A stretch of 64,000 bases of DNA from Granulicella sp. L60 (GCF_009765825.1 NZ_LMUR01000015.1:181216-245215), one strand, 5' to 3'; counted from the first letter of the stretch, positions 35,018-43,925 are shown. Numbers and translations: made by a program. Notes: generated by a model not told the origin, from the sequence alone.

Positions 35018-36174
35018 TCTCCGCCCGAGCAATCCTCGAGCAGCTAGTCGCCATCCCCAGCGTCTCGAATCAAACCAACCGTCCTCTCATCGAAGCCATA
35101 CAGAAGATCCTCGAACCACTCGGCTGGCATCACCGTCTCTTCCCCTACAACGACGCCGCAGGAATCGAAAAACTCAACCTCATCGTCTCATCGCAACCAC
35201 CGCAGCAGGGAAGCGAAGACCAGACGATCGAAGCCGAACTCGCCATCGTCTGCCACACCGACACCGTCCCCTTCAACACCGCATCCTGGCCCCACGCCAC
35301 CCAGCTCCGCGAGCAGGACGGAATGCTCCACGGCTGCGGCTCCTGCGATGTAAAGGGTTTCCTCGCCTGCATCCTCGCCGCCGTCTCAGAGCTGGACGCA
35401 ACCCACCTCCACCATCCCCTCTGCCTCGTCTTCACTGCGGACGAGGAGATCGGTTGCCGCGGAGCCCGCTTCCTAGTCGAGCAGAAAGCCCTCCACACCC
35501 GCTATGCCATCGTCGGCGAGCCCACCTCACTCACCCCCGCACACGCAGGCAAAGGCTACTGCCTCGCCTCAATCCATGTAAAGGGAAGCGCCGCCCACAG
35601 CGCCTATCCCGACGCCGGCCGCTCCGCCATCTTCGCCGCCGCCCGTCTCCTGCGCGAGATCGAACTCATCTCTCAGGAGCTCATACAGGATCGCAACGAC
35701 GCCTTCTCGCCACCATGGACGACCATAAACGTCGGCGAGATCCACGGCGGCACCGCAAAAAACATCGTGCCCGCAGATTGCTCCTTCCTGCTTGAGTGGC
35801 GCCCCATCCCCGGCCAGCCAACCGACCTCGTTCTCAACCGTCTGCGCAGCATCATCGAAAGACTTTCCTCCGAAGAAGGCCCCAACAAGCTCGAAGCTGA
35901 GATCGAAGTCCTAAGACTCGAACAGGGCTTCGACACCAACCCTACCAGCCCGGTCGTTCGCGCCGTCCAGTTACCATCAAGCGCCCGCGCCCGCGCCCAC
36001 ACCATCGCCTTCGGCACCGAGGCTCCCTGGCTCGCACGCATGGGCGCAGAGGCCGTCGTCATCGGCCCCGGCTCGATGCTTACCGCACACAGCCCCCGCG
36101 AGTGCATTCCTCTCACAGAACTCGAAGAATGCGTCCAACTGTTGCGTACCGCCATCCATCAACTCTGCAACTGA
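35014..36174 (+). CDS. M20-family metallohydrolase (ArgE/DapE-like), candidate N-formylglutamate deformylase
   Basis: 386 residues from ATG 35014 (ATGA overlap with hutF). M20 dinuclear zinc motifs: AIVCHTDTVPF (HxD), HGCGSCDVKGFLACIL (bridging Asp), TADEEIGCRGA (catalytic Glu pair), YAIVGEPT, and GPGSMLTAHSPRE (last metal His). The lid domain has SAAHSAYPDAGRSAI. Closest in pattern to acetylornithine deacetylase, which cleaves an acyl-amide on an amino acid. As last gene of a HutF-type operon lacking HutG it is well placed to remove the formyl group from N-formylglutamate; it could instead be an unrelated arginine or peptide enzyme. Confidence 0.88.
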   Translation: MISARAILEQLVAIPSVSNQTNRPLIEAIQKILEPLGWHHRLFPYNDAAGIEKLNLIVSSQPPQQGSEDQTIEAELAIVCHTDTVPFNTASWPHATQLREQDGMLHGCGSCDVKGFLACILAAVSELDATHLHHPLCLVFTADEEIGCRGARFLVEQKALHTRYAIVGEPTSLTPAHAGKGYCLASIHVKGSAAHSAYPDAGRSAIFAAARLLREIELISQELIQDRNDAFSPPWTTINVGEIHGGTAKNIVPADCSFLLEWRPIPGQPTDLVLNRLRSIIERLSSEEGPNKLEAEIEVLRLEQGFDTNPTSPVVRAVQLPSSARARAHTIAFGTEAPWLARMGAEAVVIGPGSMLTAHSPRECIPLTELEECVQLLRTAIHQLCN

Positions 36175-36310
36175 AAAGGGCAGTATGAAGTCACTCCGCA
36201 ACTAGATCTTCCATCGCCCGTCAGCAGATTTCGCAACCGTTTCCAGCCGAATGGATTGCATCCAGCTCCCCACTCCCATACACTAACTTAGTTGCTTCGG
36301 AATTGAGAAC

Positions 36311-36387
36311 GGGCGGTTAGCTCAGCTGGTTAGAGCATCTCGCTTACACCGAGAGGGTCGGGGGTTCGAATCCCTCACCGCCCACCA
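36311..36387 (+). tRNA. tRNA-Val (TAC)
   Basis: 77 bases. Acceptor GGGCGGT/ACCGCCC with discriminator A and encoded CCA; D arm GCTC-AGCTGGTTA-GAGC; anticodon arm TCTCG-CTTACAC-CGAGA giving TAC; T arm GGGGG-TTCGAAT-CCCTC with one mismatch. Standard tertiary G18G19/C56. Lies 136 bases after the hut operon. Confidence 0.97.
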
Positions 36388-36572
36388 TCACACCATTCTT
36401 CTCATTCAAAGTAACCACTCCCCCCGGCATAAGTAACCCTAAAGATTAAGTACATAGCGCCGCGATGCAATACTTTGCATGCTGGAGCCTTTCGCTTGTG
36501 TTCCCTAGATTTAATTCGATTGCACTCATGATTTTTTAACTACGTGCGGATGCTCTTATGAGACGATGAGCC

Positions 36573-36902
36573 ATGCGTCAGACATCCGGACTTCTCATGC
36601 TGGCCGTGTTCCTGCCGCTCCTGCCTGCGATGGCCCAGGGGATGCCGCCTGTCCTGCCTCCGCGCCTTATCAATATTCCAACGCCAAGTTGCAAAGCAGG
36701 GAACTGCCACGGCGCCCACGGTCTCGTCAGACTCATCGTGGATGTCATGCCTGATGGCAAAGTTGGCGACGTTCGGGCTGAGTTGGGCGATGACAGGCTA
36801 ATCGAAGCCGCAACCGCCATTGCCTACCAGGCAGAGTTTCTCCCCGGCCGCTTCCAGGGCGAGCCCAAAAATATGAACTACGTCCTGAATCTCCACTTCT
36901 AA
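36573..36902 (+). CDS. Small secreted protein with TonB C-terminal-like domain
   Basis: 109 residues. A signal peptide (MRQTSGLLMLAVFLPLLPAMA) is followed by a domain like the C-terminal fold of energy-transducing TonB: GLVRLIVDVMPDGKVGDVRA, then ATAIAYQAEFLPGRFQGEP and a final NMNYVLNLHF strand. A Cys pair (PSCKAGNCHG) precedes it, suggesting a disulfide or metal site. It lacks the N-terminal helix and Pro-rich spacer of true TonB, so it cannot link to ExbBD and is probably a periplasmic protein using the fold in another way. Confidence 0.7.
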   Translation: MRQTSGLLMLAVFLPLLPAMAQGMPPVLPPRLINIPTPSCKAGNCHGAHGLVRLIVDVMPDGKVGDVRAELGDDRLIEAATAIAYQAEFLPGRFQGEPKNMNYVLNLHF

Positions 36903-36910
36903 CGGGGAGC

Positions 36911-37393
36911 CTATCGTCTGCCACACCCGGCACGATACACCTTTGGCTTCTTCCACTCCTCGTCAGTCGCAAAGATAATGCAGCTTTGGCCGGTCTCCGT
37001 ATTCACCCGCCAGGTAAGGTTGCCCTGCCGATAAAGCTGATACTTGCCCGTGCCTGAAAACACCACCCCGTTCGGCGGATTCGGGCTGATCGTATCGCCT
37101 CCGGAAGCGCTGGTCTGCGCGTCTCCACTTCCACTCATCTGCGCCTGCGCGACCGCGGCCGAGGCCACCTGCGTCACCGGAGCAGACTGTTCCGTCACGG
37201 TCTCGGGCACCACAGGCCTCTCGCCGGACGGTACCGCTACCGGCTTCTCAGTCTTCTGGATCTCCATCGCGGAGTCCTTGGAAAACACATCGCCGCTCGC
37301 TCCCTCCCGTCGCACATCATAGGATGTGTAGCCGAGGTAGGCGAACAGCGCCACCACCAGCACCAGCACGATTACCAGAATGCGTCTTCCCAT
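36911..37393 (-). CDS. Membrane-anchored protein, uncharacterised
   Basis: 160 residues. One N-terminal helix (RILVIVLVLVVALFAYLGY) anchors a Ser/Ala/Val-rich periplasmic linker and a short C-terminal domain (GVVFSGTGKYQLYRQGNLTW, then TGQSCIIFATDEEWKKPKVY) with two Cys (C137, C157) likely to bond. No family recognised. It ends nine bases from the small TonB-like gene on the opposite strand; the two are convergent. Confidence 0.65.
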   Translation of the reverse strand: MGRRILVIVLVLVVALFAYLGYTSYDVRREGASGDVFSKDSAMEIQKTEKPVAVPSGERPVVPETVTEQSAPVTQVASAAVAQAQMSGSGDAQTSASGGDTISPNPPNGVVFSGTGKYQLYRQGNLTWRVNTETGQSCIIFATDEEWKKPKVYRAGCGRR

Positions 37394-37635
37394 GTTTGCC
37401 TTCCTGCTCGTTCCTGGTGAACCAGCCGCGGTGCATCCGCCTCGGAACTACATCATAAACAAGAAGGTTATACGATGTCGCTCCACCTCATTCATCATCT
37501 CTCCCATCGCCGCGAAAAGCTGTAAAAAAGAGTTCCAACCACCGTTACCATCTCGTTACCGAATGTCATCGCGCCATTCAGTCGAAAAAAACTACATCTG
37601 CATGACCCCATAACGTCATTTCCATCATCTAAAAG

Positions 37636-38637
37636 ATGTCACTTCGGGAGTATCATCTAACTGTGCCGAAATACTCGATCGTCGTTCCTTTTCATAACGA
37701 AGAAGAAAACGTGACCACACTCTACGACCGCCTCAAGGCCGTCATGGAGCATGTCAACGAGACCTTCGAACTCGTCTTCATCGACGATGGCTCCCGCGAT
37801 TGCACCTATCGCCTCCTCGAAGAGATCGCTGCCGTTGACAGCCGCGTGCTCGTCATCAAGCTTCGCCGCAACTTCGGCCAGACCTCCGCCCTCGCCGCCG
37901 GCTTCGATCACGCCCAGGGCGATTTCATCCTCGCCATGGACGGCGATCTCCAGCACGACCCCGAAGAGATTCCCAACTTTCTCGCCAAGCTCGAAGAAGG
38001 CTACGACGTCGTCAGCGGATGGCGCTCTCAGCGCGGCGACAACTTCCTCCTCCGCCGCATCCCCTCCCGCGCAGCCAACTGGCTCATGGCCTTCCTCAGC
38101 GGCGTCAATATCCACGACTTCGGCACCACCTTCAAAGCCTACCGCCGCGAAGTCATCCAGAACATCCCTCTCTACGGCGAGATGCACCGCTTCATCCCCG
38201 CCCTGGCCTCCTGGTACGGAGCCAGCATCTGCGAGATCCCAATCTCCAACCCCGCACGCGAGTTCGGCAAGAGCCACTACGGCATCTCCCGCACCTTCCG
38301 CGTCTTCTTCGACCTTCTGACCATCCGCTTTCTGCTGCGTTATATGACGCGGCCGTTGCACTTCTTCGGCACCATAGGCGCCCTCGGCGTAGTCGGCGGC
38401 TCTGCCCTCGCCGCCTGGCTCCTGATTCTAAAGTTGATCACCGGTCAGCACATCATGGACGTCCACGGTCCCATCTTCGTCATCGCGGGAGTACTCATGC
38501 TCGCCGGAATTCAGATGATGGGTATCGGTCTCCTCGGAGAGCTTCAGGTGCGTCACTTCCACACTGCATCCCAGCGCGCACCCTACGCCGTCGATCGAAT
38601 CCTGCGTCTGCGCTCAGAAGAGAGCCTCCTCCAGTAG
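37636..38637 (+). CDS. GT2 family glycosyltransferase, DPM1/ArnC-like with two C-terminal helices
   Basis: 333 residues. GT-A fold motifs: YSIVVPFHNEEENVTTLYDR, FELVFIDDGSRD, LRRNFGQTSALAAGFDHA, and the DxD-type FILAMDGDLQHDPEEI; then GYDVVSGWR and FGKSHYGISRTFRVFFDLL. Two hydrophobic segments end the protein (FFGTIGALGVVGGSALAAWLLIL and IFVIAGVLMLAGIQMMGIGL), as in polyprenyl-phosphate glycosyltransferases. It would transfer a sugar onto a polyprenyl phosphate at the inner membrane for cell-surface glycan modification. Not adjacent to the EPS locus; no operon partner. Confidence 0.92.
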   Translation: MSLREYHLTVPKYSIVVPFHNEEENVTTLYDRLKAVMEHVNETFELVFIDDGSRDCTYRLLEEIAAVDSRVLVIKLRRNFGQTSALAAGFDHAQGDFILAMDGDLQHDPEEIPNFLAKLEEGYDVVSGWRSQRGDNFLLRRIPSRAANWLMAFLSGVNIHDFGTTFKAYRREVIQNIPLYGEMHRFIPALASWYGASICEIPISNPAREFGKSHYGISRTFRVFFDLLTIRFLLRYMTRPLHFFGTIGALGVVGGSALAAWLLILKLITGQHIMDVHGPIFVIAGVLMLAGIQMMGIGLLGELQVRHFHTASQRAPYAVDRILRLRSEESLLQ

Positions 38638-38675
38638 CACACCTGTAACAAGCATCAGTTCAGGCTACTCTTCAC

Positions 38676-39257
38676 CTACTGCGACACCTTCGCAGGAGTC
38701 TCATCTATCGCGGTTGATTTCTTCTCCAGCTGTTCCTCCGCCTGCCGGTTCGAGTCATTGAATGCCGACACGTCGAGATCTTTCTGGATACTGTCTCCCT
38801 CCAGCAGCGGATCCGTCAGCGTCTGCAGGTGCGCAGCAAAACTCTCCACACATCCTGCCGAAGCCGCCGAACTCCCCGGCGCCCTTGCCTCCGCGCGCAA
38901 CGATCCCTCCAACCTCAACGTCTCATCCATCCCATAAGCAATCGCCGCAAATGAGTCAGGGTCTCTCAGCTCAAAGACATCCTCATGCAGCCTCGTCTCC
39001 CCCACAATCAACCCCGTCCGCGCATTCGCAAACGACTCCTTCCCGCATTCATTCACAATCGCCGCGGTCCCTGCCGCCGCCATCTCATCCGGTGTCCGCC
39101 GCGCCTTCCCCGAGTGCCGCACCCGCGCCAGCATATCGTGCATCTGCCGCCGTCCCGCACTCCCATCTCGACAACCAGTCGCCAGCAGCAACACCATCGC
39201 TCCCGCCGCTAGCGGCCAGCGTCTCCCCAGTCCTGATCTCCCGGACCCCAGCCACAT
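38676..39257 (-). CDS. Putative lipoprotein, uncharacterised
   Basis: 193 residues from ATG 39257, with GAGGAG about 12 bases upstream; ATGs at 39269 and 39281 are alternatives. The N-terminus (RRWPLAAGAMVLLLATGC) is a lipoprotein signal with lipobox LATGC. The mature part is helical and charged, with a Glu/Lys-rich tail, two further Cys and no motif I recognise. Convergent with the GT2 gene, 38 bases apart. Confidence 0.6.
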   Translation of the reverse strand: MWLGSGRSGLGRRWPLAAGAMVLLLATGCRDGSAGRRQMHDMLARVRHSGKARRTPDEMAAAGTAAIVNECGKESFANARTGLIVGETRLHEDVFELRDPDSFAAIAYGMDETLRLEGSLRAEARAPGSSAASAGCVESFAAHLQTLTDPLLEGDSIQKDLDVSAFNDSNRQAEEQLEKKSTAIDETPAKVSQ

Positions 39258-39439
39258 ACTCAAGCGCATCTCCTCGGACATCGGGCGCCGCCAGCGCCAC
39301 CACAGCAGCAAGCACCCATGCTATGTCGCAAAGACTAACCTGTCCGCACCAGATCTCTCAAGCAAATTCAGCGACAGCCACCGCCATCCGTAATCAAATC
39401 GGCCACCACATTCCGGCGACGCACAAACGCGGGCAAATC

Positions 39440-40474
39440 CTAAACCTTAGCCGCAGCCCCCCGAATCACCTGAGCCCCAAACCGCTCCATCTCCTCCGCC
39501 TGCGGACTCGACTGCAACAGCACCAGATCCACCCCGACCACCGCAAACTCTTCCATCCGCTCCGACACCTGCTCCGGAGTCCCCACAAACCCGCAACGCA
39601 GCCCGCGATTCGATACCGAATAATCCTTCAATGAGATCTCTGTCTGCAGATTTGATCCCGTCACCCACTGCTCATAGTTCGCATACCCGCGCGCCGACTG
39701 CTTCACATCCGTAATCCGTTCCACCTCGCGCAGCGCCTCCGCCTCCGAGTCCCGCACAATCGCATATCCCGCCACGCCAAACGTCATCGGCCCCAACCCC
39801 AGCCTCTCGCGTCTCTCGCGCATGTCAGCAATCTTCGCCCCCACAGCCGCCGGAGCGTCCCCATGCATCAGGTAAGCGTCGCACTTCGACGCGATCAAAT
39901 TCTTCGCCGTCTCCGACTCCCCGCCCGCATACAGCGTAGGTCTCGGCTTGCTCACCGGCTTCGGCGAAAGCACATTCTCCCGCACATCGTAGTAGCTTCC
40001 CATGTAAGAAAATCCCTGCGTCTTCCAGCATCCATCCACGACATCCAGCCACTCCGACGTCCGCGCATAGCGGTCGTCATGCTCGTCGAAGTGAACGCCA
40101 TACTTCGTCGCCTCATCCTTCCACCAGCTTGAAACCACGTTCAACGTCAACCGCCCATGAGACATCTGGTCGATGCTCGCAGCCTGCTTCGCCAGCAGCG
40201 CCGGATTATGAAACGTAGGCCGCACCGCGACCATCAGCTCCAGCCTCTCCGTCACCGCAGCCAGCGCCGCCGTCGTCGACCACGCATCGAGCGAAGGAGC
40301 TTCTACGCCCTTAATATCATTCAGATTCAGCTCGGCGATCAGCGTCAGATCGTACCCAATCTTCTCTGCACGCACCGCCAGGTCGCGAACATACTCCCAG
40401 CTGGCCTCCATCCGTTCGTCGTCCACATTGCGCAGCCATCCACCAAACACCGGCAGCCAGAATCCATATCGCAT
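39440..40474 (-). CDS. LLM-class flavin-dependent monooxygenase (SsuD/MsuD-like)
   Basis: 344 residues of one TIM-barrel bacterial-luciferase-like domain: MRYGFWLPVFGGWLRN, LAVRAEKIGYDLTLIAELN, LMVAVRPTFHNPALLAKQAA, GRLTLNVVSSWWKDEATKYG, and RPTLYAGGESETAKNL. These match the alkanesulfonate monooxygenase subgroup (FMNH2, two-component), which release sulfite from sulfonates, but related enzymes act on pyrimidines, nitriles and thio compounds. No reductase or sulfonate transporter is adjacent. Start overlaps the ATP-grasp stop by one base (TAATG), so the two proteins are made together. Confidence 0.9.
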   Translation of the reverse strand: MRYGFWLPVFGGWLRNVDDERMEASWEYVRDLAVRAEKIGYDLTLIAELNLNDIKGVEAPSLDAWSTTAALAAVTERLELMVAVRPTFHNPALLAKQAASIDQMSHGRLTLNVVSSWWKDEATKYGVHFDEHDDRYARTSEWLDVVDGCWKTQGFSYMGSYYDVRENVLSPKPVSKPRPTLYAGGESETAKNLIASKCDAYLMHGDAPAAVGAKIADMRERRERLGLGPMTFGVAGYAIVRDSEAEALREVERITDVKQSARGYANYEQWVTGSNLQTEISLKDYSVSNRGLRCGFVGTPEQVSERMEEFAVVGVDLVLLQSSPQAEEMERFGAQVIRGAAAKV

Positions 40475-41493
40475 TAGCGCCCAACCCCCGCCAACTCCTG
40501 CACCGCACCGCGACGCTCATTCACCATCTTGGCTTCAGCCTCCAGCCAATCCGCCAGCTTCACAAACGGGTCGAACCCGACCACCTTCTGCCCATCCGCT
40601 ACGAAGTTCGACAGAGCATTGATGTCGTAATAAACCCTCACGCCATCACGGTCATCCACCATAAACTCCACGCCGCCTAGCTCAATTCCAGCCGCAGCCA
40701 TCAGTCGCTCCACCTCTTCAATCACCTCCGGCGGAGTATCGAACGCCTCCACCGTCAGCCCATTCTTCGGCGCATCAATCGGGCAAGCCGCGCGATCCAG
40801 CTCCACGCCCAACGGCGTCTTGCAGATATCGGCAGGGCAAAGATCAAACGTCTCCCCGGTAATATGTATCCTGATCGCGTACAAATACTTCCCGTTCAAC
40901 ACCTCGACCCGAACAATGAACGACCCGCGCGCCGGCACAAACTCCTGCACCAGCCCAGTCGAATCCATCCCCAGCGTCAATCCGTTCTCGGTCGCCGAAG
41001 CCTCCGCTAGATGCTCCTTCGTGTGGAACTTCACCACACCGCTTCCACTTCCGCCAATATTCGGCTTCACCACAACAGGGAAGCGAAGCCCCTCTGCCGC
41101 AGCGCTCGCCTGCGTGGCTCGATGAATCACCCGCGCCTTCGGATACCCCAACCCCAGCGCATTCAGCATCGAAAGCTGCGCCGCCTTCGACAACTCACTC
41201 CGATAGGCCTTCACGCCATTCACTACCCGCACCCCGCGCCTCTCGAGATGCTCCAGGTACCCCAGCGTATAAAAGATCTGGTCGCCATGCCCGCGGTTCC
41301 ACGCCGAAGGGCTCATCTTGTTCAGCACCAACGCGTACTTCTCTTCGGACTTGTCCTCAGGCCCATAGCTATGCTCCACCGCATCCAGCTTCACATAGTT
41401 GGTTCCGCGACGGTCAAGCTCCGCGAACAACGGCTTGAACCAGTTAGGCTGCTCATAATAGATCGCGATCGGCAACGACGGATGGCTAGGCAT
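40474..41493 (-). CDS. RimK-like ATP-grasp ligase
   Basis: 339 residues. ATP-grasp core: LRFPVVVKPNIGGSGSGVVK (Lys and Gly-rich loop), ENGLTLGMDSTGLVQEFVPA, GSFIVRVEVLNGKYLYAIRI, and the metal-binding YYDINALSNFVADG (Asn-type end). The N-terminal preATP-grasp part includes LSMLNALGLGYPKARVI. Such enzymes form amide or thioester bonds between a carboxylate and an amine using ATP; substrates range from ribosomal protein S6 to small peptides. Overlap with the LLM monooxygenase gene suggests a short biosynthetic or modification pathway. Product unknown. Confidence 0.85.
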   Translation of the reverse strand: MPSHPSLPIAIYYEQPNWFKPLFAELDRRGTNYVKLDAVEHSYGPEDKSEEKYALVLNKMSPSAWNRGHGDQIFYTLGYLEHLERRGVRVVNGVKAYRSELSKAAQLSMLNALGLGYPKARVIHRATQASAAAEGLRFPVVVKPNIGGSGSGVVKFHTKEHLAEASATENGLTLGMDSTGLVQEFVPARGSFIVRVEVLNGKYLYAIRIHITGETFDLCPADICKTPLGVELDRAACPIDAPKNGLTVEAFDTPPEVIEEVERLMAAAGIELGGVEFMVDDRDGVRVYYDINALSNFVADGQKVVGFDPFVKLADWLEAEAKMVNERRGAVQELAGVGR

Positions 41494-41682
41494 AGTCTCT
41501 TAATGTCCTTAAATGGGTCGAGTCGAATCGCCCAGGCTGTAACCGACAGACTACGCAACACCGCGCACGTCCGCCGAGATATCTCATATTCTAGATGAAG
41601 CAGGCCCACAAAAGCTTCAGGCTAAATTCCCACACCGGTCTCTCCTCTAAATCGTGTTGCTGTACCCTGATATCCAACAGCT

Positions 41683-42651
41683 ATGCAAGCCATCCAGATC
41701 CTCACCACCGGTTCGGCCGACGTCCTCACTCTCCGCGACATCCCCACCCCCACCCCCGGCCCCGGCGAAGCCCTCATCCGCATCGAGGCCTCCGGCGTCA
41801 ACTTCATCGACACCTACTTCCGCGAGGGCCGCTACCCCGCGCAACTCCCCTACACTCTCGGGCAGGAGGCAGCCGGCATCATCGTAGCCGTAGCCTCCGA
41901 CGTCAGCACCTTCAAAGCTGGCGACCGCGTAGCCTGGTGCGGCATCCCCGGCACCTACGCCCAACTCGCCATCGCTTCCGCCGCCCGCCTCGTCTCCATC
42001 CCCGAAGGCATCAGCTTCCAGCAGGCCGCAGGCGTCCTCACCCAGGGCATCACCGCCCATTATCTCAGCCACTCCACCTACCCTATCCAACCCGGAGACG
42101 AGGTCCTCATTCACGCCGGAGCAGGCGGCACCGGCCTCCTCTTAATCCAAATGGCCAAGGCACGCGGAGCCCGGGTCTTCACCACCGTCTCCACCGAAGC
42201 GAAAGCCGAACTAGCCCGCGCCGCCGGAGCCGACGAGATTATCCTCTACACCCGCGAAGACTTCGCCGAAAAGGTCAAAAAGCTAGCCTCCGGCCCCGGA
42301 CTCCCAGTCGTATACGACTCCGTAGGGAAAACCACCTTCGAAAAGTCCCTCACCGTCCTCCGCCCCCGCGGCCTCATGGTCCTCTTCGGAGGAGCCAGCG
42401 GAGCCGTCCCTCCCTTCGATCTCATCCGCCTCTCCACCATGGGTTCGCTCTTCGTCACCCGTCCAACCATGAAGGACTACATCGCCACCCGTGCCGACCT
42501 CGAATCCCGCGCCAAATACATCTTCGACGGCATATCCAGCGACACCCTCAAGCTCCGCCTCGAATACATCTACCCTCTGGCTGACGCCGCGCACGCCCAC
42601 CGCGACCTCGAATCCCGCAAAACCACCGGCAAACTTCTCCTAATCCCCTAA
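41683..42651 (+). CDS. Zinc-free quinone oxidoreductase (MDR family)
   Basis: 322 residues. MDR features: IRIEASGVNFIDTYFREGRY, LPYTLGQEAAGIIVAVASDV, and a Rossmann fold GAGGTGLLLIQMAKARGARVF, then VVYDSVGKTTFEKSLTVLRP and GLMVLFGGASG. The Cys/His ligands of zinc MDR dehydrogenases are absent, which fits QOR/zeta-crystallin NADPH:quinone reductases. One-electron quinone reduction or alkenal reduction are both known for the family. Monocistronic, upstream of a clear terminator. Confidence 0.92.
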   Translation: MQAIQILTTGSADVLTLRDIPTPTPGPGEALIRIEASGVNFIDTYFREGRYPAQLPYTLGQEAAGIIVAVASDVSTFKAGDRVAWCGIPGTYAQLAIASAARLVSIPEGISFQQAAGVLTQGITAHYLSHSTYPIQPGDEVLIHAGAGGTGLLLIQMAKARGARVFTTVSTEAKAELARAAGADEIILYTREDFAEKVKKLASGPGLPVVYDSVGKTTFEKSLTVLRPRGLMVLFGGASGAVPPFDLIRLSTMGSLFVTRPTMKDYIATRADLESRAKYIFDGISSDTLKLRLEYIYPLADAAHAHRDLESRKTTGKLLLIP

Positions 42652-42828
42652 CCGCAACGCGTAAAAGAAACCGCTCCAACTCTTTCGCATCAAGCCCCAA
42701 AACAGAAAGTCTGACACGAGCTTATTCGCGTAAGCGCAATAAAATAAGCAACTTGATTTCTCGAGATGAGCCTTCTAAACCGTGGCGTATTAGTTTCTCC
42801 TAACGAGCTAGAATAGAAGTAGATAGAA

Positions 42829-42869
42829 AAAAGAGATAGGCCCGGCAACCGTCGGGGCCTATCTCTTTT
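42829..42869. terminator. Bidirectional intrinsic terminator
   Basis: aaaagagataggccc (42829-42843) and gggcctatctctttt (42855-42869) form a perfect 15-bp stem with an 11-base loop, A-rich on the 5' side and T-rich on the 3' side. It lies between the quinone oxidoreductase and the minus-strand EPS locus and could stop transcripts from both. Confidence 0.85.
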
Positions 42870-42984
42870 GGAATGAAAATTTTGCTTGTAACGTCTTTGG
42901 TTAGAGTATTTTGCGAGATAGCATTTCGTTATCTTGATGAAAATAATGGACTTGAGCAAACTACCCGGGGGAGGGGATACCTTA

Positions 42985-43042
42985 GCAATCGTATTTGCAA
43001 CCCGCTATATCTATATATAGAGAGAGTTGCAAACACGATTGC
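42985..43042. repeat. Large imperfect palindrome downstream of the EPS operon
   Basis: gcaatcgtatttgcaac (42985-43001) pairs with gttgcaaacacgattgc (43026-43042) over 17 bases with one mismatch; the 24-base centre contains another perfect palindrome, ctatatatag (43011-43020). It is 44 bases past the stop of the last EPS gene. No T run follows on either strand. Possible RNA-processing hairpin, cruciform or a mobile-element end. Confidence 0.6.
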
Positions 43043-43085
43043 CTGTCGCATAAACAAGGCTCGCGGCAGGGAAGAGAGCCTCGCC

Positions 43086-43925
43086 TCACGGCAGAGACCC
43101 AGGTTTATCCCACACCGCTCTCGAAACAGGATGTCCGTCCGTTCGCTTCTGCGGCGGATAAGATCTCAGCCCGGTGAGCTGAAGAAAGATGTGCGCCACA
43201 AAAGAAGGATTATTACGCAGATATCGCCTCCACAGGTGCTTCGGATCCTGAAGAAGACGGTGCAGCCACTGCAGCCCTGAGCGTTTGATCCACTCCGCGC
43301 AGTCGGAGATGCGGCCTGTATGGAAGTCGAACGCAGCTCCCACGGCAAACATCAGCGTGGTGTCGAGCAGCGGAAGATACCGCTGCATGAACAGCTCCTG
43401 CTTCGGCGTACTAATCCCAACCCAGACAATGTCGGGTTGGAGCTGCTGAACGGTGTCGATCAACTCCTGCTCCTGGGCCGCCGACAGAGGACCGAACGGA
43501 GGCGTGTACGTACCTACGATCTCAAGAAACGGATAGCGTGCAAGAAGACTCTCGCGAAGCTCCTGTGCGATACCCTCCTTGCCGCCGCAAAAGAAATGAG
43601 TAACGCCGCGGAACTCCTCACGGCGAAGCACCTCCAGCATCAGGTCAGGCCCCGCAACACGAGACATCTGCTTATGGTTCTGATGACGCCCGACCCAAAC
43701 CGTCGGCATCCCGTCCGGCACCACAAGTGCCGCCTCGGCAAATACACCTGCGAGTCGCGGATCGCGTTGCGCCTCCATCACCCCATGCACCCCCGTAAGG
43801 CACACAAATCCCTTACGACGGATACGCAAGTGATGCAAAATGCGCGCAAGCGCTGAGTCCATGTTCACAGGGTCGATACCAACGCCCAGTACGTTTGCTC
43901 TTGGATGCTGGGGCAATTTGTTCAT
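43086..43925 (-). CDS. WecG/TagA/CpsF-family glycosyltransferase
   Basis: 279 residues. Family blocks: NVLGVGIDPVNMDSALARIL, LTGVHGVMEAQRDPRLAGVF, LVVPDGMPTVWVGRH, THFFCGGKEGIAQELRESL, IVGTYTPPFGPLS, DIVWVGISTPKQELFMQRYL, and GAAFDFHTGRISDCAEWIKR. GT26 enzymes transfer the second sugar (ManNAc-type) onto an undecaprenyl-diphosphate sugar. This is the last gene of the EPS operon and overlaps the upstream GT4 gene by four bases. The initiating polyprenyl-phosphate sugar transferase is not in the window. Confidence 0.93.
   Translation of the reverse strand: MNKLPQHPRANVLGVGIDPVNMDSALARILHHLRIRRKGFVCLTGVHGVMEAQRDPRLAGVFAEAALVVPDGMPTVWVGRHQNHKQMSRVAGPDLMLEVLRREEFRGVTHFFCGGKEGIAQELRESLLARYPFLEIVGTYTPPFGPLSAAQEQELIDTVQQLQPDIVWVGISTPKQELFMQRYLPLLDTTLMFAVGAAFDFHTGRISDCAEWIKRSGLQWLHRLLQDPKHLWRRYLRNNPSFVAHIFLQLTGLRSYPPQKRTDGHPVSRAVWDKPGSLP

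Noticed and set aside
41595..42584. 329-codon Arg/Pro/His-rich frame over the quinone oxidoreductase
   Set aside because: Shadow of the oxidoreductase gene in another frame.
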